Source: an uncultured Eubacteriales bacterium
Lineage (GTDB): Bacteria > Bacillota > Clostridia > Lachnospirales > Lachnospiraceae
DNA length: 60,672 bases
Reading direction: 5' to 3'
NCBI GenBank assembly: GCA_900314565.1
Contig: OMVU01000020.1
Span: forward strand, 1 to 60,672
Shown: one piece after another, positions 15,452 to 23,754 of the stretch
Position numbering within the stretch: the first letter of the stretch is position 1
Layout of the letters: each line of letters starts with the position of its first letter
Made by a program: the position numbers and the translations under genes
The notes under the pieces: model-generated
Databases searched by the model: none
The model's input: the letters and a program-made list of their open reading frames with translations, nothing else
What the model was told of the DNA's origin: nothing

Positions 15452-17563
15452 ATGAATACAGAAAATATGAAAGTGCCTTTCCCGGGCTGGTCGGTCGTCC
15501 GTGAAATCGGACACGGAGGCTACGGAAAAGTATATGAGATCCGCCGGCATCTGCTGGATGTTGACGAGCGGTCTGCCATGAAGGTCATTCCTGTCCCGCG
15601 GGATCCCGCTGAGATCCGGGATTACCTGAATGACGGGTATGATCCTGACAGTCTGCAAAAAAGGTATGAGAACAGCCGCAACGCAGTTCTCCGCGAGTAT
15701 ACGATGATGGCGAGGATGAAAGACTGCGTCAACATTGTGCGCTGCGAAGACATAACGGTCGTGATGAACCCGGACAGGATCAGCTCCCGGATCTTTATCA
15801 GAATGGAACTGCTCACCCCGATGCGCGAATATGAAAAGCTTCGGATATTTGATGAAAATGAAGTGATCCGCCTGGGCCTTGATATGTGCAGCATCCTCTC
15901 TGTCTGCGAGAGGGAGGGAGTCGTTCACCGGGATATCAAGCCTGCGAATATTATGGTATCCCCGGGAGGAGATTATAAACTGGGGGATTTTGGCATAGCG
16001 CGCATGATGGATCATACGACGGCAGGGACCCGGATTGGTACCGTCAACTACATGGCTCCTGAAGTGTACTTCGGAGGAAGGTACGGGCACACAGCGGACA
16101 TATATTCTCTGGGGCTTGTTCTTTACTGGCTGATGAACAATCGCCGGATACCGTTTCTTCCGCCTGCAGATAAGGGCGGCAATATCAATGATGAGCTGGA
16201 AGCGCAGCAGAAAAGACTGGGCGGACTTCCTGTTCCGCGCCCTTGCTCCGGCAGTTCCCGCCTTGCGGAGGTCATTCTGAGAGCACTTGCATATAAGCCG
16301 CAGGATCGTTTCCAAACAGCGGAGGAGTTTAAGGAAGCGCTTCGCCTGTGTGTGAAAAATCCGGATGAAAAGACGGCTGCCTATGGAGACGGACTTCTGT
16401 CCGAAGGTGACCGGACGGATGTATATGGAAGACAGCGGACGGATACGCTTTACGGTGCCGGAAATACGGCCCGTGAGTTTATCCAACGGAATTCTGCCGG
16501 AAATACGGCCGGTGGGCTGAACCGACGGAACCCTGAGGAAGAGACATTCTCTTACGGGGACGCACATCAACCGCGGTTTGCGGGACAGACATCTTCGACC
16601 GGCCAGTATAATCCATACGACAGCAGCAGCGGAAATTCGCCGGGCGGCAGCAATGATCCTCGGAAATCAACACGGGATGACCTTAGGAGGCAAACAGGAC
16701 CGGTCGAGCCGAAGAAAAAATCCACACGCGGCAGAATCGTCCCGTTCCTTCTCGGTATGATTGGAGTCCTTGCTGTAATGGGGCTGATCTTCTATATACA
16801 TCACAGAACAGTGTCTCCCGATGATACAGATACCTCTTCGAAGACGTCCGGGGAGAATGCGGTGACAGCAGTACCGACAGAATCCGCTGTGACACCAAAA
16901 GTGGCAGAGACACCTGCAGCAGCAGACAGTCCTTCCGTACCGGAAACACCTGCACCGGCAGAGTCATCTGCTTCAGAGCAGGAACCGGTGACAGTGCATA
17001 CGCAATACGGAGTAATAGAATATGGCTCTGATCTGCTTCCGATTAAAAACGAGGTAAATATCCGAAGTGAACCGACGCACGACAGCAACTTACTGTTAAC
17101 GTTCGATCCGGTGCCGCATGGAGATTCTTCAGGAATGATCTTCAAAGGGCAGACGGCAGAAGGTTACGGTTCGGATAATATTCTGCATACGTGGTATCTT
17201 GTCGGGACGACAGGGGATGTTCAGGCCGTCGGCTGGGTCCGGTCGGATCTGGTCAGACTGCCGGCATTTGACAACGGTCCATGGCATATTTATTATGACG
17301 GCAATGCGGGCGACCGAAAAATCTGCGTGCTCTATGATCCGCAGGGAGGACTGAACGTTCGAAGCGAATCAAAGCACGAGAGCGGGCTTGTCGACACGAT
17401 TTATGGCGGAACGAAATTATATTTCTATGATGAAGTCGGTCAGGGATACGGTTCAGACGGGCTCCTGCATGACTGGTATCGTGTTGAGTGGGCGGTCCCG
17501 GGGACCACTGAGGAGAAGGCGGGATGGATCAGGAGCGACCTCGTGATGGTACAGTATGAGTAA
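15452..17563 (+). CDS. Membrane Ser/Thr protein kinase with two C-terminal SH3-like domains
   Basis: A 703-residue kinase. Residues 15-290 form the catalytic domain: glycine loop GHGGYGKVYE, catalytic HRDIKPANIM with Asp161, DFG in KLGDFGIARM, and APE in YMAPEVYFGG. A low-complexity linker with repeats of RNSAGNTAGG-like sequence runs to about 420, then a single membrane segment (about 426-447, PFLLGMIGVLAVMGLIFYIH), then an alanine/proline/glutamate-rich stalk, then two SH3b-type repeats (about 525-605 and 625-703), each with NVRSE and GYGSD. No PASTA repeats. The outside SH3 repeats probably sense cell wall. The start has GAGAGGATACC upstream. Confidence 0.9.
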   Translation: MNTENMKVPFPGWSVVREIGHGGYGKVYEIRRHLLDVDERSAMKVIPVPRDPAEIRDYLNDGYDPDSLQKRYENSRNAVLREYTMMARMKDCVNIVRCEDITVVMNPDRISSRIFIRMELLTPMREYEKLRIFDENEVIRLGLDMCSILSVCEREGVVHRDIKPANIMVSPGGDYKLGDFGIARMMDHTTAGTRIGTVNYMAPEVYFGGRYGHTADIYSLGLVLYWLMNNRRIPFLPPADKGGNINDELEAQQKRLGGLPVPRPCSGSSRLAEVILRALAYKPQDRFQTAEEFKEALRLCVKNPDEKTAAYGDGLLSEGDRTDVYGRQRTDTLYGAGNTAREFIQRNSAGNTAGGLNRRNPEEETFSYGDAHQPRFAGQTSSTGQYNPYDSSSGNSPGGSNDPRKSTRDDLRRQTGPVEPKKKSTRGRIVPFLLGMIGVLAVMGLIFYIHHRTVSPDDTDTSSKTSGENAVTAVPTESAVTPKVAETPAAADSPSVPETPAPAESSASEQEPVTVHTQYGVIEYGSDLLPIKNEVNIRSEPTHDSNLLLTFDPVPHGDSSGMIFKGQTAEGYGSDNILHTWYLVGTTGDVQAVGWVRSDLVRLPAFDNGPWHIYYDGNAGDRKICVLYDPQGGLNVRSESKHESGLVDTIYGGTKLYFYDEVGQGYGSDGLLHDWYRVEWAVPGTTEEKAGWIRSDLVMVQYE

Positions 17564-17569
17564 GGTTTC

Positions 17570-17589
17570 AGGAACGCCGGGGCGTTCCT
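17570..17589. repeat. Palindrome module, compensatory variant AGGAACGCCGGGGCGTTCCT
   Basis: Six bases past the kinase stop. Relative to the common form, the second base pair has switched from A-T to G-C on both arms, so pairing is kept. C-A and T-G flanks lengthen the stem. Confidence 0.75.
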
Positions 17590-17804
17590 GAAAATTATAA
17601 CTTTAATGATGGCTATTATAAGAACCGCATCCCCGAAGGCAGGCTCCATAGTGAGGGGAATACCGCGGATCGCTGCCGGCACGGCGGCTTTCGGGATCCG
17701 GGGGAGAACCTTCAGGGATGCAGAGTTCTCAACACTTATAGATCTTATCGGAAGTTCCGATAGGAACTCCCGATAAAAGGCTTGCAGAGCAAGCCGTATT
17801 AGGA
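17590..17804. other. Intergenic region between convergent genes, two hairpins
   Basis: TTATCGGAAGTTCC (17745) can pair with GGAACTCCCGATAA (17763) with one mismatch, or form its own palindrome TATCGGAAGTTCCGATA. GGCTTGC-AGA-GCAAGCC follows at 17779-17795. These could end the kinase transcript and the TetR transcript. Nothing else was recognised. Confidence 0.45.
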
Positions 17805-18449
17805 TTATCGGGTTTGCGAAGCGGTTCCGAAATCGGTAATACTGTCATAGATTGCTCTCATATACTCAAAACCGAGATAGATCGTTTCCTCTATGTTCCT
17901 GCCATGTCTGGCGCCGTAATCTACAGGGATCATTTCGGTCAGAGAGAGAAGATACGCGTAGTAATCATAATCGATGTCCCCGCGCACAGCCGGATCCGCC
18001 ATGAGCTCCTCCTTGAAGATCGGAGCCAGCAGGCCGGAAGCGACACTCATCTGTACATAATTGCGGATGGCGCCGGGAGCTTTCAGCATGTTTTCGAAAA
18101 GGATGAAATCTTCTTCATCGAGAATAGCCTGAAGATCCTGTGAGAAAAGCTCATACCCCTTTTCATAACCCATGTTCTTCATGCGAAGCAGGCCTGCTCC
18201 GAGAAGGGATTCGCTGTTCCGCATCCGCACTGCAATGATCTTCTCATAGACAGAGAAAATGCATAAATAGAAAAGATCGGATTTATCATCAAAATACTGA
18301 TAAAAACTTCCCTTTGGAATTCTGGCATCATCGAGGATCCTGTTGATGCTGGACTTCTCATACGTATGCTGTGTGAATTCGCGGTGAGCGCTTCGGAGAA
18401 TGCGCTCTTTTTTTTCGTCCGGAAGCCGGTAAAATGTCTGATGCACCAT
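17805..18449 (-). CDS. TetR-family regulator
   Basis: A 214-residue TetR protein: MVHQTFYRLPDEKKERILRS, recognition helix region INRILDDARIPKGSFYQYFD, then a ligand domain with several aromatic residues. The start ATG 18449 follows GAGGTGATAATT; an upstream GTG at 18458 is in frame but lies within that ribosome site. Divergent from the dipeptide epimerase operon with a shared 146-base region holding a promoter and a TGACT-AA-AGTCA palindrome, so it likely represses that operon. Confidence 0.85.
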   Translation of the reverse strand: MVHQTFYRLPDEKKERILRSAHREFTQHTYEKSSINRILDDARIPKGSFYQYFDDKSDLFYLCIFSVYEKIIAVRMRNSESLLGAGLLRMKNMGYEKGYELFSQDLQAILDEEDFILFENMLKAPGAIRNYVQMSVASGLLAPIFKEELMADPAVRGDIDYDYYAYLLSLTEMIPVDYGARHGRNIEETIYLGFEYMRAIYDSITDFGTASQTR

Positions 18450-18476
18450 AATTATCACCTCGATTCTGTATTTTAC

Positions 18477-18518
18477 TTGAAAAGAGGTTTCCCGTCAAAT
18501 ATAATATGACTAAAGTCA
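18477..18518 (+). promoter_or_regulatory. Promoter and candidate TetR operator of the epimerase operon
   Basis: TTGAAA (18477-18482) and TATAAT (18500-18505) have 17-base spacing. The palindrome TGACTAAAGTCA (18507-18518) sits at the start of transcription. Confidence 0.7.
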
Positions 18519-18527
18519 CATTTTGAT

Positions 18528-18588
18528 CTCTGACGCAGAATTCTCGTGATGCAAATCTACGATGAAAGCGCAAAGTGAAACTTTGGAG
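18528..18588. repeat. Composite repeat copy R7 (5' half only)
   Basis: It begins CTCTGACGCAGAATTCTCGT and continues with GATGAAAGCGCAAAGTGAAACTTT, matching the 5' half of R2 and R3. Where those copies go on to the hairpin, this one continues GGAGAAGG, which is the ribosome site of the epimerase gene. The repeat therefore forms most of that gene's leader. Confidence 0.8.
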
Positions 18589-18595
18589 AAGGTCC

Positions 18596-19666
18596 ATGAT
18601 CATTAATGATATTCAATTCGAGGTGAAGAGGTTCCGATTCGAAGAACCCATGAAAATCGCATTCGCTGAGATCGTCGATATGGAGACATGTATTGTCAAG
18701 GTCCTCACGGATGAGGGGATTATCGGCTATGGGGAAGCAGCGCCCTTCCCGTATGTCACAGGAGACAGCCTTTCCACTGTAATCTCCGTCGGAAAGGATC
18801 TGAGAGACGGGCTGATCGGGATGGACCCGCGCGCGATCGGTTCCATACACCATAAGATGGACAGCATGTATGCAGGGAACACGGCGATCAAGGCGGGCAT
18901 AGATATCGCCTGCTATGACATCGCATCCAAAGCTGCTGGAGTTCCGCTTTATAAGTTCCTCGGAGGTGATGACCCGCATATTCATTCAGACGTGACGATC
19001 GGGATCGATGAACCTGACCGGATGGCCGCCGCAGCGCTCGCCTGGGTCAATAAAGGTTTTGAAATAATCAAAGTCAAGCTCGGAGAAGACATTGAGACGG
19101 ACGCGGAGAGGATCAGAGCGATCCGGGCAGCAGTTGGTGAGAAGATCAGAATCCGGATAGATGCAAATCAGGGCTGGTCAGTCACGGACTCGATCAGGAT
19201 AAGCCGTACGCTCGACAAACTTGGAGTAGGTCTGATCGAACAGCCGGTCCCTGCCCATGACTTTGAGGGTCTGGCGGAGATCAGAAGGAATTCCGATGTA
19301 CTGATCGCTGCGGACGAGAGCTGTCACTCAATTTATGACGCTTCAAGGCTTATGAAGATGCGGGCGTGCGATGTAGTCAACATCAAGCTCATGAAGTGCG
19401 GAGGAATATATAACGCGATCAAGATCTCAGCCATATGTGAGGCGGCAGGCATTCGCTGCATGATCGGCTGCATGGGAGAGAGTACTCTCGGAAATCTCGC
19501 CGGAATGCATTTTGCGGCTGCCACAGAGAACATCAGGGAAGTGGATCTTGATTCTGTGTATATATTGAAGCAGGAGGATGTTTACGGAGGATATGACCAC
19601 GACGGAGGACACGTGACTTTGTGGGAGACGCCGGGAATAGGGTGCAAAGTGAAAGGAGAGCAGTGA
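18596..19666 (+). CDS. Dipeptide epimerase (enolase superfamily)
   Basis: A 356-residue enolase-superfamily enzyme of the L-Ala-D/L-Glu epimerase group. N-terminal cap GIIGYGEAAPFPYVTGDS; catalytic lysine pair at KVKLG and the Lys in NIKLMKCGG; metal ligands Asp in RIRIDANQGW, Glu in IEQPVPAHD and Asp in IAADESC. It interconverts dipeptide stereoisomers, commonly in murein peptide recycling. The ATG at 18596 has GGAGAAGG upstream; an ATG at 18575 lies inside the repeat and was rejected. The stop overlaps the next start (TGATG). Confidence 0.85.
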   Translation: MIINDIQFEVKRFRFEEPMKIAFAEIVDMETCIVKVLTDEGIIGYGEAAPFPYVTGDSLSTVISVGKDLRDGLIGMDPRAIGSIHHKMDSMYAGNTAIKAGIDIACYDIASKAAGVPLYKFLGGDDPHIHSDVTIGIDEPDRMAAAALAWVNKGFEIIKVKLGEDIETDAERIRAIRAAVGEKIRIRIDANQGWSVTDSIRISRTLDKLGVGLIEQPVPAHDFEGLAEIRRNSDVLIAADESCHSIYDASRLMKMRACDVVNIKLMKCGGIYNAIKISAICEAAGIRCMIGCMGESTLGNLAGMHFAAATENIREVDLDSVYILKQEDVYGGYDHDGGHVTLWETPGIGCKVKGEQ

Positions 19667-21093
19667 TGCAGTTGGAACAGATCGTCGCAAAACTAAGAGA
19701 AGACTACAATGTTGCCGGTATGAGTGTCGCGCTTATAAAAAATGGAGAAATCGTCAGTGTTGAAGGATACGGCGTGAGGGACGCTGCGGAGAATCTTCCG
19801 ATGACAAAGGATACGGTGATGCCGATCGGTTCTGTCACGAAGACGTTCACATCGCTTGCGCTTGCCATGCTTGCGGACGAGGGGAAGCTTGACTGGGATG
19901 AACCGGTCAGGACGTACATTCCCTGGCTGAAGCTCAACAATGAGATGCTGACGGAAAATGTGACCGCGAGAGATCTCATGTGCCACCGCACGGGAACGCC
20001 GAAGTATGATCTTCAGGCGATCTATGCCGCGAAAGACGACAAGGAAGAGATGGTCAGATCACTCGAGTATTTACAGACATTCGCTCCCTTCCGCACAAAG
20101 TTCATGTACTCCAATCAGATGGTTTCGCTCGCCGGATATCTCGTCGATGTGCTCTCCGGGAAATCCTACGAGGACTTTGTGAGAGAAAGAATTTTTGAGC
20201 CTCTCGGAATGACATCGAGTGATTTTGAAATCGAGTCACTCAGCAAGTATGAGAAGGCTTCGAAAGGGTACGTTTTCGCGAATGGGATGTTCATTGAACC
20301 GCCCTACGCGCATCTCGGCGCTTTCGCGCCGGCGGGCGCTATCGTGTCCACAGCGGAAGATATGGCCAGATTTGCGCTGTTCCATCTTGGGGACGGCTCA
20401 TGGAACGGGGAGCGTCTTGTCAGCGAGGCTATGTTAAATGAAGTGCATTCGCACCAGATGATCGGAACACCTTACTTCTGGGATTTTGAGGAGACGCAGT
20501 GTGCCGAATACGGGCTTGGCTGGTTCACCGATATTTACAGAGGAAAGAAGCTGATCAATCATGGCGGAAATACCAACGGTTTCTCCGCACAGATGACGCT
20601 GATCCCGGACGAGAAGTTTGCGGTTGTCGCCCTTTCCAACGCGACATCAAGCTTCTCTGTCAATGCGCTCGGACATTACGCTGCCGATGACGCTCTGGGC
20701 GTGGAGGAGATTCCGGACTGGTCCGCGAGATTCAATAAGGTATTCTCCGATCTGATGAGCGGCGCTATGGCCGGGATGCAGGCAAAGGCCGAGGCTAAGG
20801 TACCTGACACGACTACGACCGGACCAATCGAAGAGTATGCGGGTACATATACGCATCCGGCGTTCGGAAAGATGGAATTTGCACTGACCGATCAGGGTCT
20901 GGCGGGAACCTGGAACGGACTTCCGGCGATGCTCGTCCACTATAACTATGACGCGTTTGACCTGATGCTGCCTGTACTGGGAGCTGCTGTCCCTGCTGAG
21001 TTCGTTCTTGAGGATGGTAAAATCGCAGGACTCTCCGTAGTAATGGAAGGTACTCCGGGAATCAAGCCGGAATTTTTTACAGCCGTCGGGTAA
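19666..21093 (+). CDS. Serine hydrolase (class C beta-lactamase-like) with C-terminal lipocalin-like domain
   Basis: A 475-residue serine hydrolase. Catalytic SxxK is in MPIGSVTKTFTSLAL, the YSN motif is MYSNQMVSLAG, and HGG is in LINHGGNTNGF. Residues 365-475 resemble the DUF3471/lipocalin-like tail found on such peptidases. No signal peptide. Translationally coupled to the epimerase (overlap of one base), so it may cleave a peptide whose epimerised product feeds wall recycling; this is inferred. The nitroreductase follows 28 bases on. Confidence 0.85.
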   Translation: MQLEQIVAKLREDYNVAGMSVALIKNGEIVSVEGYGVRDAAENLPMTKDTVMPIGSVTKTFTSLALAMLADEGKLDWDEPVRTYIPWLKLNNEMLTENVTARDLMCHRTGTPKYDLQAIYAAKDDKEEMVRSLEYLQTFAPFRTKFMYSNQMVSLAGYLVDVLSGKSYEDFVRERIFEPLGMTSSDFEIESLSKYEKASKGYVFANGMFIEPPYAHLGAFAPAGAIVSTAEDMARFALFHLGDGSWNGERLVSEAMLNEVHSHQMIGTPYFWDFEETQCAEYGLGWFTDIYRGKKLINHGGNTNGFSAQMTLIPDEKFAVVALSNATSSFSVNALGHYAADDALGVEEIPDWSARFNKVFSDLMSGAMAGMQAKAEAKVPDTTTTGPIEEYAGTYTHPAFGKMEFALTDQGLAGTWNGLPAMLVHYNYDAFDLMLPVLGAAVPAEFVLEDGKIAGLSVVMEGTPGIKPEFFTAVG

Positions 21094-21121
21094 TGCATAA
21101 GCAATAAAAGGAGGCAACACA

Positions 21122-21640
21122 ATGAATGAAGTATTAAAGTGTCTCGAAGAGAGACGCAGCTGCCGCAGCTATAATCCGGATATGATTCCGGAGGATGTAC
21201 TGAATCAAATCCTCGAAGCAGGAACGTACGCCGCGACCGGAATGGGAAAGCAGTCACCGATCATGATCGCAGTGACCGATCAGAAGGTCAGGGATCAGCT
21301 CTCTGCTATGAATGCGAAAATCATGGGAGTGAACATCGATCCGTTCTACGGAGCTCCGGTCGTTATCGTGGTCCTGGCAAATCGAGCTGTGCCGACCTGT
21401 CTCTATGATGGAAGCCTGGTGATGGGAAACCTCATGAATGCAGCGCATTCTCTCGGTATTGCCAGCTGCTGGATCCACCGTGCCAGGGAAGAATTTGAGA
21501 GTGAAGAAGGGAAGGAGATCCTGAAATCTTTGGATATTGAAGGAGATTTTGAAGGCATTGGGCACTGCATTCTGGGCTATCCGGCTTCAGAGGCAAAAGC
21601 TCCTGTGCCGAGGAAGGAAAACTATATCTACAGGATCTGA
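21122..21640 (+). CDS. Nitroreductase-family oxidoreductase
   Basis: A 172-residue FMN enzyme: LEERRSCRSYNPDMIPEDVL at the start (FMN phosphate contacts), ATGMGKQSP, then MNAAHSLGIASCWIHRA and the terminal GHCILGYPASEAK. It reduces nitro compounds or quinone-like substrates with NAD(P)H. Ribosome site AAAGGAGG precedes it. Third gene of the TetR-controlled operon. Confidence 0.85.
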   Translation: MNEVLKCLEERRSCRSYNPDMIPEDVLNQILEAGTYAATGMGKQSPIMIAVTDQKVRDQLSAMNAKIMGVNIDPFYGAPVVIVVLANRAVPTCLYDGSLVMGNLMNAAHSLGIASCWIHRAREEFESEEGKEILKSLDIEGDFEGIGHCILGYPASEAKAPVPRKENYIYRI

Positions 21641-21659
21641 GAGATGCGTCTCTTAAAAA

Positions 21660-21841
21660 TTTAATCTCTGACGCAGAATTCTCGTGATTTCAATCATGAG
21701 ATGAATGCGCAAAATGAAACTTTTCTCTGACGTGGGATACAAACCCGCGTCAGAGATTAAAGCCTTCGGCGGATCGCAGCCGCGCAATTAGGAAGGTGCT
21801 TTGCACCTCGCGCGGCGCGGCAAGAACGCCGAGGCGTTCTT
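21660..21841. repeat. Composite hairpin repeat, full copy R3 (best-formed copy)
   Basis: Outer arm TTTAATCTCTGACG (21660-21673) is perfectly complementary to CGTCAGAGATTAAA (21748-21761). The inner arm CTCTGACG (21725-21732) can pair with the same 3' strand, so two mutually exclusive hairpins exist. The inner hairpin continues TGGG/CCCG with loop ATACAAA. Next come GGCGGATCGCAG, the outer stem GCCGCGC/GCGCGGC (21779-21785 and 21810-21816) and hairpin AGGTGC-TTT-GCACCT. The palindrome is at 21822-21841. The gap to preA otherwise holds the hairpin at 21872. Confidence 0.85.
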
Positions 21842-21871
21842 GATATGTAATCACGGGCAAGAGGTTTGAAA

Positions 21872-21915
21872 AGGCTGCTTTCGCAGGACACATGTGGTCT
21901 ATGCGGAAGCAGCCT
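21872..21915 (+). terminator. Strong hairpin upstream of preA
   Basis: AGGCTGCTTTCGCA pairs over 14 positions with TGCGGAAGCAGCCT, with one G-T pair and a 16-base loop. No T-run follows, so it may be a processed terminator of the nitroreductase operon or a leader structure of preA. Confidence 0.5.
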
Positions 21916-22018
21916 GATTCGTATTATATATAGAATTATATACAGAATCAGATGTATAATCAGATATAGAGATCAGCGAAGTGGCTTAATGTACTTTATG
22001 AATTTGTAAGGAGAACCT

Positions 22019-23545
22019 ATGTTTATAAGAAAGATATATCGTTCTGATATGCTTCGCTGTGTGCTGTGCAGCGAAGCACCCTGCAGCAAAAGCTGCGGAA
22101 AGATCGACCCAGCGGGGATCTTGAGAAGTATCTGGTTCGACAACGAGAAAGTTTCGGCGGGAACCCTGCCGGATGAGAATCCCTGCACCGGCTGCCCGGG
22201 AATGTGTATGGATGCCTGCGTTCGCTCCCATGAAGTACCAATCAAGGAGCTCATAAAGCGTCTGTATGAAGATGTGAGACCGGATCTGGAGATAAATCTT
22301 CCTCAGAAAACCGACCGGCTTCGAACACAGATCTGCGGAATTCCTCTGGAGAATCCGTTTCTGCTGTCCTCGTCCGTGGTGGCGAGCACATATGAAATGT
22401 GCGCCAGGGCTTTTGAAGCGGGATGGGCCGGAGCAGCATTTAAAACGATATGCAATTTTGAGATCCATGAGGCTTCACCGCGCTTTGCCGCAGTGACCGG
22501 AGATAACGGTACGATCATCGGATTCAAAAATATTGAGCAGCTCTCCGACCATACCGTCGCAGAGAATATGGCTGTGTTCCGGAGACTGAAGGAAAAGTAT
22601 CCGAATAAGTTCATCCTTGCATCCATCATGGGGCGGAATGAAGAAGAGTGGACGGAACTGGCAGGGCTCTGTCAGGAAAATGGTGCGGATGCTATCGAGC
22701 TCAATTTTTCCTGTCCGAATATGGCCGATGAGGGGATGGGCTCGGACATCGGACAGGTGCCGGAGCTGGTAGAGAAATTTACCGCAGCGGCCAGGAGGGG
22801 AGCGGATATTCCGATCCTTGCAAAACTTACGCCGAATATTGAACGTATGTCTCCGGCTGCGGAAGCGGCAAAACGCGGCGGTGCGGATGGAATTGCGGCC
22901 ATCAATACGATCAAGAGTATGGTAGATATAAATCCGCACACCTACGTATCGTCTCCCTCTGTGCGAGGCATGTCCGCGATCGGCGGTTACAGTGGAAATG
23001 CCGTGAAACCGATTGCGCTGCGCTTTATCGCGGAACTGGCAAAAAATCCGAACCTTTCTGATCTGCATATCAGCGCAATGGGAGGGATCGAGACCTGGAA
23101 GGACGCTCTTGAATATATCCTTCTCGGTGCGGGCAGTGTCCAGGTGACGACGGCTGTCATGCAGTACGGGTATCGGATCATTGACGACTTGATCAGCGGA
23201 TTGAATTATTATCTGGCGGAGCTGGGATTTCAAAGCGTGGAGGATGCCCGCTCACTAGCGCTTGATTCGGTGAGTGAGACGACGGATGTGCTGGAGAGAG
23301 ATACGGTCATTTTTCCGAGATTTCAGCGTGAGAAGTGCATAGGATGCGGGAGGTGTGTGATTGCCTGTGCAGACGGCGGTCATCAGGCGCTGAGCCTGAA
23401 CTCTGACAGAAGAGTGCTTTTCGATGCAAAGAAGTGCGTAGGCTGTCATCTTTGCCGTCTGGTGTGCCCGCAGAGAGCAATCGCACTCGGCCGGAAACGT
23501 ATTTCCGGAAGTGCTGTCAGGAAGAGGACAGACCATACCAATTGA
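22019..23545 (+). CDS. preA: PreA-like dihydropyrimidine/dihydroorotate dehydrogenase with extra N-terminal Fe-S domain
   Basis: A 508-residue enzyme. Residues 12-75 carry a cysteine-rich domain (CVLCSEAPCSKSC, then CTGCPGMCMDAC) like the N-terminus of PreT/DPYD electron-transfer subunits. Residues 105-415 are the FMN-binding TIM barrel, with SSSVVASTYEM, ELNFSCPNM and AINTIKSM. Residues 440-500 hold two [4Fe-4S] ferredoxin motifs (CIGCGRCVIAC and CVGCHLCRLVC). PreA proteins normally lack the first domain and pair with PreT; no preT is nearby, and the FAD/NADPH domain of PreT is absent. The electron source is therefore unclear. Likely pyrimidine reduction. Ribosome site AAGGAGAACC. Confidence 0.85.
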   Translation: MFIRKIYRSDMLRCVLCSEAPCSKSCGKIDPAGILRSIWFDNEKVSAGTLPDENPCTGCPGMCMDACVRSHEVPIKELIKRLYEDVRPDLEINLPQKTDRLRTQICGIPLENPFLLSSSVVASTYEMCARAFEAGWAGAAFKTICNFEIHEASPRFAAVTGDNGTIIGFKNIEQLSDHTVAENMAVFRRLKEKYPNKFILASIMGRNEEEWTELAGLCQENGADAIELNFSCPNMADEGMGSDIGQVPELVEKFTAAARRGADIPILAKLTPNIERMSPAAEAAKRGGADGIAAINTIKSMVDINPHTYVSSPSVRGMSAIGGYSGNAVKPIALRFIAELAKNPNLSDLHISAMGGIETWKDALEYILLGAGSVQVTTAVMQYGYRIIDDLISGLNYYLAELGFQSVEDARSLALDSVSETTDVLERDTVIFPRFQREKCIGCGRCVIACADGGHQALSLNSDRRVLFDAKKCVGCHLCRLVCPQRAIALGRKRISGSAVRKRTDHTN

Positions 23546-23707
23546 TAGTGTTTTGCAGGAACGGCATGGCTTACGGGTCATGCCGTTTCCTGTTTCATCA
23601 GTTCATCCGGAGGGTTAAAGCCCACGAAATCATAGCAGATGCTGCTTCTTCATCGACGATCCATTCCTTTACATGCGTGGTTAATGAAAAAAGCCGGTGG
23701 ATTACAG

Positions 23708-23754
23708 TTGACAAGTGACCTTTCGTTCACTATAATGGGTGAACGAGAGGTCAC
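23708..23754 (+). promoter_or_regulatory. Promoter with TetR operator (cassette 2)
   Basis: TTGACA (23708-23713) and TATAAT (23731-23736) have a 17-base spacer. Inverted repeat arms GTGACCTTTCGTTCAC (23715-23730) and GTGAACGAGAGGTCAC (23739-23754) have one mismatch. This is the twin of the operator at 2313-2352. Confidence 0.8.

Noticed and set aside
15323-16570. 415-codon minus-strand frame opposite the Ser/Thr kinase
   Set aside because: The kinase motifs on the plus strand are complete; the antisense frame is arginine- and histidine-rich in the way of GC-biased shadow frames.
21660-21841. A known metabolite riboswitch
   Set aside because: The copies lie next to unrelated genes and also at gene ends, and the conserved bases do not match any riboswitch core that I recognise.
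22475-23233. 252-codon minus-strand frame opposite preA
   Set aside because: Antisense to the conserved barrel of PreA, with no start signal and no family resemblance.
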